Positions 60,747 to 64,000 of a stretch of DNA of 64,000 nucleotides are shown piece by piece; position 1 is the first letter of the stretch, and the number at the start of each line of letters is the position of its first letter. Origin of the DNA: Verrucomicrobia bacterium Ga0077533 (GTDB taxonomy: Bacteria > Verrucomicrobiota > Verrucomicrobiia > Opitutales > Opitutaceae). Below the pieces are notes generated by a model. That model worked only from the letters and a program-made list of their open reading frames with translations, had not been told where the DNA came from and did not search any database. The DNA is taken from NCBI GenBank assembly GCA_001464505.1, contig LNEH01000155.1:1-64000 (forward strand), in the 5' to 3' direction. Both the position numbers and the translations under genes were made by a program.

Positions 60747-61702
60747 AGACCTTCGTTGCCGCCTGCGTCTTAGGCGCCACGGTCGCCAGTTTCGGCTCTG
60801 TGCCTGCCGCCACCACGGCCGGCACCGTGAGCGAAAATTCGTTTCCTTCTGCCAGCCTGCAGCACGACCTCGCATACATGCTTTACCTTCCGCCCGGCTA
60901 TGATGTGACGGCGGCAGTGCGATACCCCGTGCTCTACCTGCTGCACGGACGCGGCGACAAGATGGCCGCGTGGACGCACATCAAGGCCGACCTTGATGTG
61001 CTGATTGTTTCGGGTCGGATCCCGCCGGTCATTGCCATCATGCCCGACGCACCCGCCAGCCGGCGGGCGGGCTACTACATTGACTCGCAGTTCACCGGCT
61101 CGGCCGACCTCACGCTGCCGCCGGGCGAACCAGTGGAGACCGCCTTCACGCAGGATTTGATCGCGCATGTCGACGCCAACTACCCGACCCGGACTGACCG
61201 GGCCGGCCGCATCGTTGCCGGCTATTCGATGGGTGGCTACGGCGCGCTGCGCTACTCCCTCGCGCATCCTGAATTGTTCGGCGCCGCCATCGTGCTGAGT
61301 CCGGCGGTTTATTTCCCCCTGCCACCGACCGACTCCAGCACCCGCGAATTCGGCGCCTTCGGCAAGGGCGCGAAGCAATTCGATGACGAGGTTTACACGG
61401 CCAAAAACTATCCCGCGCTCATCCCGGGATTCGTCGCTGCGGGTCGGCCGTTGGTCATGTTCATCGCCGTGGGCGATGATGAAAAGGCCCTGACCGATCC
61501 GGCGGAGGCGGCCCACGACCTCGATTACGAGGCCCACACCCTCTACAACAAAATCCGCCGGATCCCGCTTGTCACCGCCCAGCTGCGGGTGATCGACGGC
61601 GGACATGGTTGGGACACGTGGCGCCCGGCCTTTGTCGAAGGCATCGAACACGTTTTCGGCCGGCTCAAGGCTGCTCCGGCGCCAGCCGCCCCGCGGCGTT
61701 GA
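60734..61702 (+). CDS. exported esterase (alpha/beta hydrolase)
   Basis: A 322-aa protein with a signal peptide (MCKVKTFVAACVLGATVASFG) and an esterase-D-like fold: LYLPPGYDV, PVLYLLHGRGDK, nucleophile Ser in AGYSMGGYGALRYS, VGDDEK for the acid and DGGHGWDTW for the His. It overlaps the PLP enzyme gene by 13 bp, which suggests co-transcription. Possible substrates are cell-wall or plant-derived esters; not resolved. Confidence 0.87.
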   Translation: MCKVKTFVAACVLGATVASFGSVPAATTAGTVSENSFPSASLQHDLAYMLYLPPGYDVTAAVRYPVLYLLHGRGDKMAAWTHIKADLDVLIVSGRIPPVIAIMPDAPASRRAGYYIDSQFTGSADLTLPPGEPVETAFTQDLIAHVDANYPTRTDRAGRIVAGYSMGGYGALRYSLAHPELFGAAIVLSPAVYFPLPPTDSSTREFGAFGKGAKQFDDEVYTAKNYPALIPGFVAAGRPLVMFIAVGDDEKALTDPAEAAHDLDYEAHTLYNKIRRIPLVTAQLRVIDGGHGWDTWRPAFVEGIEHVFGRLKAAPAPAAPRR

Positions 61703-61723
61703 TTCAGGGCGCCAAGGCCGGCA

Positions 61724-64000
61724 TCACGCGGCGGTCTTGCTCTTCGGACTGAAGATCGTGAGGCCTTCCAACGACTGGGCGGGCGGCGGGAACAGGAGGC
61801 TGCCGAGATAGCCGGTCACAATGCAGATAAAAATCGAGATCGGCATGTAGAAATAGGGATGAACCAGGTTTTGCGACCAGGCGACGACGGTCAGCATGAT
61901 GCTGATCGTGATGCCGATGACCACCCCTTGCCAGTTGGCGCGCCGGGTGAACATTCCCAGGGTGTAGGCACCGGCAAACCCGCCGCTAAGCAGGCCGGAA
62001 AGCTCGATCGAGACGTCGAACAGGGAGTCGATATCATAGCGTGAAAGCAGAAGCGCCAACCCCATGCCGATGATGCCGGCGCCAACCGTCATCCACTCGG
62101 CCAGGCGCACGCTCACGGCGGGGTCCGGCTTTTTCACCAGCTTCTCGTAGAAATCAACCGAGGCGAGCGTGGCCACGCTGTTCAAGATGCTGGAGAGCGT
62201 CGACATCGAGGCGGCGAGAATGCCGGCAATGATCAGGCCAGTGACACCCACGGGGAGTTCCGCGGCGATGAAAAGCGGGAACGTGGCGTCGGTCGTGAGC
62301 AGCGGATTCATCCGCTCCGGGTGGGCCTTGTAGAAGACGTAGAGCGCGGTGCCAATCAGGTAGAACATGAAGCCGCCGGGCACCATGATGGCCGCGAAAG
62401 TCCAGATTGACCGGCTCGCCTCCGGCGCAGATTTGGTGGACAGCACCCGTTGCATCAGCACCTGATCCTTCGGAAAGGTGAGCACGACATCGAACAACAC
62501 GAGAAAGATGAAACCCCAGACCGTCGCCTTCGTCAGGTCAAAGCTCCAGTCGAAGAGCTGCGTCTTATTCTCGGCCGCCGCCGTCGCGAAGAATTCGCCG
62601 AATCCGCCATCGAGCTTGAAGACGATGAAGCCGATCGCGAAGAGCGCGCCGCCAAACATGACAAAGAGTTGCAGGCAGTCCGTCCAGATTACGGCCTTCA
62701 TCCCGCCCATCGCCGTGTAGCCGATCGTGACCGTCCCCATGATCAAAATGCTCCAGACGACATCGAGTCCGGTGATGGTGGAGATCGCGAGCGACGGCAG
62801 GAACAGCACCACGCTCATGCGTCCGCCCAATTGCATGGCGATGCAGAGCGCGCTCGAGATCGTGCGGATCGCGGGGTGGAAGCGGGTTTCAAGGTAGTGG
62901 AACACCGACATCAGGTCGAGGCGCCGGAGCAGCGGCACGATCCAGACGGCGACGAACATGAGAGCCAGCACCGCGACCAGGTTGTTCATCAGATACTGCC
63001 AGTTGGTCGCGAAGGCCTTGGCCGGAATCGCGATGTAACTGATCGAACTGGTGTTGGTGGCATAGAGGCTGATGCCTGCGGCCCAGTAGGGGATGCTGCG
63101 CCCGCCAACGAAAAACTCCGCCGTCGAGTGCTTCTTCTCGCGCAAGTAAAAATAGAGCCCGATGCCAATCGTGCCCCCGAGGTAGATGGCAACGACCAGC
63201 CAATCGAGCGACCCGACCAGCCGCTGGGTTGGCTCAAGCTCCGCGAACGAAACAGCCGTTGCCCCGGCCTTCGCCTCCGCCCACAAGACACCGTTCTTCC
63301 AGCCTGCGCCGGAACTGACCACCGGGTCACCCAACTCCTGCAATACGGCCGAAGAACCCGTGATCGTGTGAAATGACACCAGGCGCACCCCCGCCACCGG
63401 CGGCCCGTGCAGCAAGTAGAGAATGTGGCCTTGTCCAATGGGGCGCGCCGTGCCGCTGACCACCCGGCCCGGCAGCGAAGGCTTTGCCAGCCAGCCGGTC
63501 TCCAACGTCCAGCGCAGAAGGGAATCTACGCTCCCTTCGGGGCCGCGCACGGTAAGGAACAGCGCCTGGTCCTGCGCAACCAATGACGTCGCCTCGCCGG
63601 TGTCACCGGGCCAGTCGGCGTGCGGCGTCCAGCCCGTTGCGGGTGCCGCCAAGTTGAGCGAAAACATCTTCCCGACACCGCCGGAGTCGAGGCCAACAAC
63701 AAACAACTGATCCGCGCGCACCGCACCCTGCACGGATTGAAGCGCCGTCGGAAGCGGAGCCAGTGCGCGGGTGACGAGTCGGTTCCCCTCGAGGGTCAGG
63801 CGTTCAACTCGCGAAGTCGCATCGTCGTTTGTCCGGCCGGCGAGCAGGAAGGCTCCGATGCCGTCGGGCACGACGGCATTCACTGGTGCCGACGGCTGCG
63901 CCCACTCCAACGGCATCCACTCCCGGCGGTTTTCGTCATACGCCGAGACTGACGCCGAGGCGAACGCGACTGGGCGACCGGCCAGCACAGTCAAATGCCC
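61724..64000 (-). CDS. sodium:solute symporter with N-terminal propeller-like domain, 5' end outside
   Basis: An open frame from 61724 to the window edge (the TTG at 63994 is only the first possible start inside). The visible N-terminal ~260 residues show repeated short strands of a kelch-like propeller (VNAVVPDGIGAFLLAGRTND, RADQLFVVGLDSGG, GHILYLLHGPP). From LDWLVVAIYLGGTIGIGLYF a complete SSS symporter follows: GRSIPYWAAGISLYATNTSS, GGMKAVIWTDCLQ, ILAASMSTLSSILNSVATL and about 13 segments. Such fusions occur with sialic-acid and sugar uptake, which is only a hint here. Confidence 0.88.
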   Translation of the reverse strand, partial: GHLTVLAGRPVAFASASVSAYDENRREWMPLEWAQPSAPVNAVVPDGIGAFLLAGRTNDDATSRVERLTLEGNRLVTRALAPLPTALQSVQGAVRADQLFVVGLDSGGVGKMFSLNLAAPATGWTPHADWPGDTGEATSLVAQDQALFLTVRGPEGSVDSLLRWTLETGWLAKPSLPGRVVSGTARPIGQGHILYLLHGPPVAGVRLVSFHTITGSSAVLQELGDPVVSSGAGWKNGVLWAEAKAGATAVSFAELEPTQRLVGSLDWLVVAIYLGGTIGIGLYFYLREKKHSTAEFFVGGRSIPYWAAGISLYATNTSSISYIAIPAKAFATNWQYLMNNLVAVLALMFVAVWIVPLLRRLDLMSVFHYLETRFHPAIRTISSALCIAMQLGGRMSVVLFLPSLAISTITGLDVVWSILIMGTVTIGYTAMGGMKAVIWTDCLQLFVMFGGALFAIGFIVFKLDGGFGEFFATAAAENKTQLFDWSFDLTKATVWGFIFLVLFDVVLTFPKDQVLMQRVLSTKSAPEASRSIWTFAAIMVPGGFMFYLIGTALYVFYKAHPERMNPLLTTDATFPLFIAAELPVGVTGLIIAGILAASMSTLSSILNSVATLASVDFYEKLVKKPDPAVSVRLAEWMTVGAGIIGMGLALLLSRYDIDSLFDVSIELSGLLSGGFAGAYTLGMFTRRANWQGVVIGITISIMLTVVAWSQNLVHPYFYMPISIFICIVTGYLGSLLFPPPAQSLEGLTIFSPKSKTAA

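Overview
The window reads as chromosomal DNA of a high-GC, didermic bacterium, most plausibly a verrucomicrobial Opitutaceae-like organism. The support is a KdsB (LPS) gene, TonB-dependent receptors with STN, FecR and ECF sigma partners, tandem TIR/TolB-N/TPR proteins, and an unusual density of short dispersed repeats that run in frame through genes. The lineage is an inference from gene content and codon style; no rRNA is present.

Layout. 1-5.3 kb: two TIR-domain proteins (one cut by the window edge), a repeat-truncated third TIR start, and a divergent TPR/SLOG-like/nucleotidyl-cyclase protein, which look like a signalling or defence locus. 5.4-12.8 kb: two secreted amidohydrolase-family proteins behind a paired-palindrome operator, then a TonB receptor under a TPP riboswitch. 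13.1-26.5 kb: mostly housekeeping genes (KamA-type radical SAM, carA, kdsB, HPr, TatD, DUF4097 protein, dienelactone hydrolase, CBS protein, hrpA, deoA).

26.5-33.5 kb is an accessory block ending at tRNA-Leu(CAG): an MmeI-like restriction-methylation fusion with an exact D-X9-E-X-K motif, a frameshifted tcmP beside its usual DUF5131 three-Cys partner, a small HExxH protein, and an HTH/PIN toxin-antitoxin pair. 33.6-43.9 kb returns to core functions: ada, aroC, FMN reductase, tRNA-Arg(CCU), rpsR, threonylcarbamoyl-AMP synthase, hisC, a HAD phosphatase, arsC, a DEAD-box helicase broken by loss of motif III, a DUF3568 lipoprotein and a GNAT.

43,992-47,504 is a complete 3.5 kb IS1-type transposon with 26-bp terminal inverted repeats (23/26 matching) and an 8-bp target duplication ATGCCGAT. 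Besides its transposase it carries a zeta-toxin-like kinase with a 59-aa follower ORF, a P63C-domain protein and a Lys-rich 40-aa ORF. It sits between the GNAT gene and a MocR regulator/EamA exporter pair.

50-58.7 kb is one long minus-strand operon (ECF sigma, FecR, STN-TonB receptor, PhoD-like phosphatase, DASS transporter, IMPase-family phosphatase), which looks like a regulated phosphoester scavenging system. The right end holds a long PLP-dependent Cys/Met-metabolism enzyme, an esterase, and a sodium:solute symporter with an N-terminal propeller-like domain that runs off the window.
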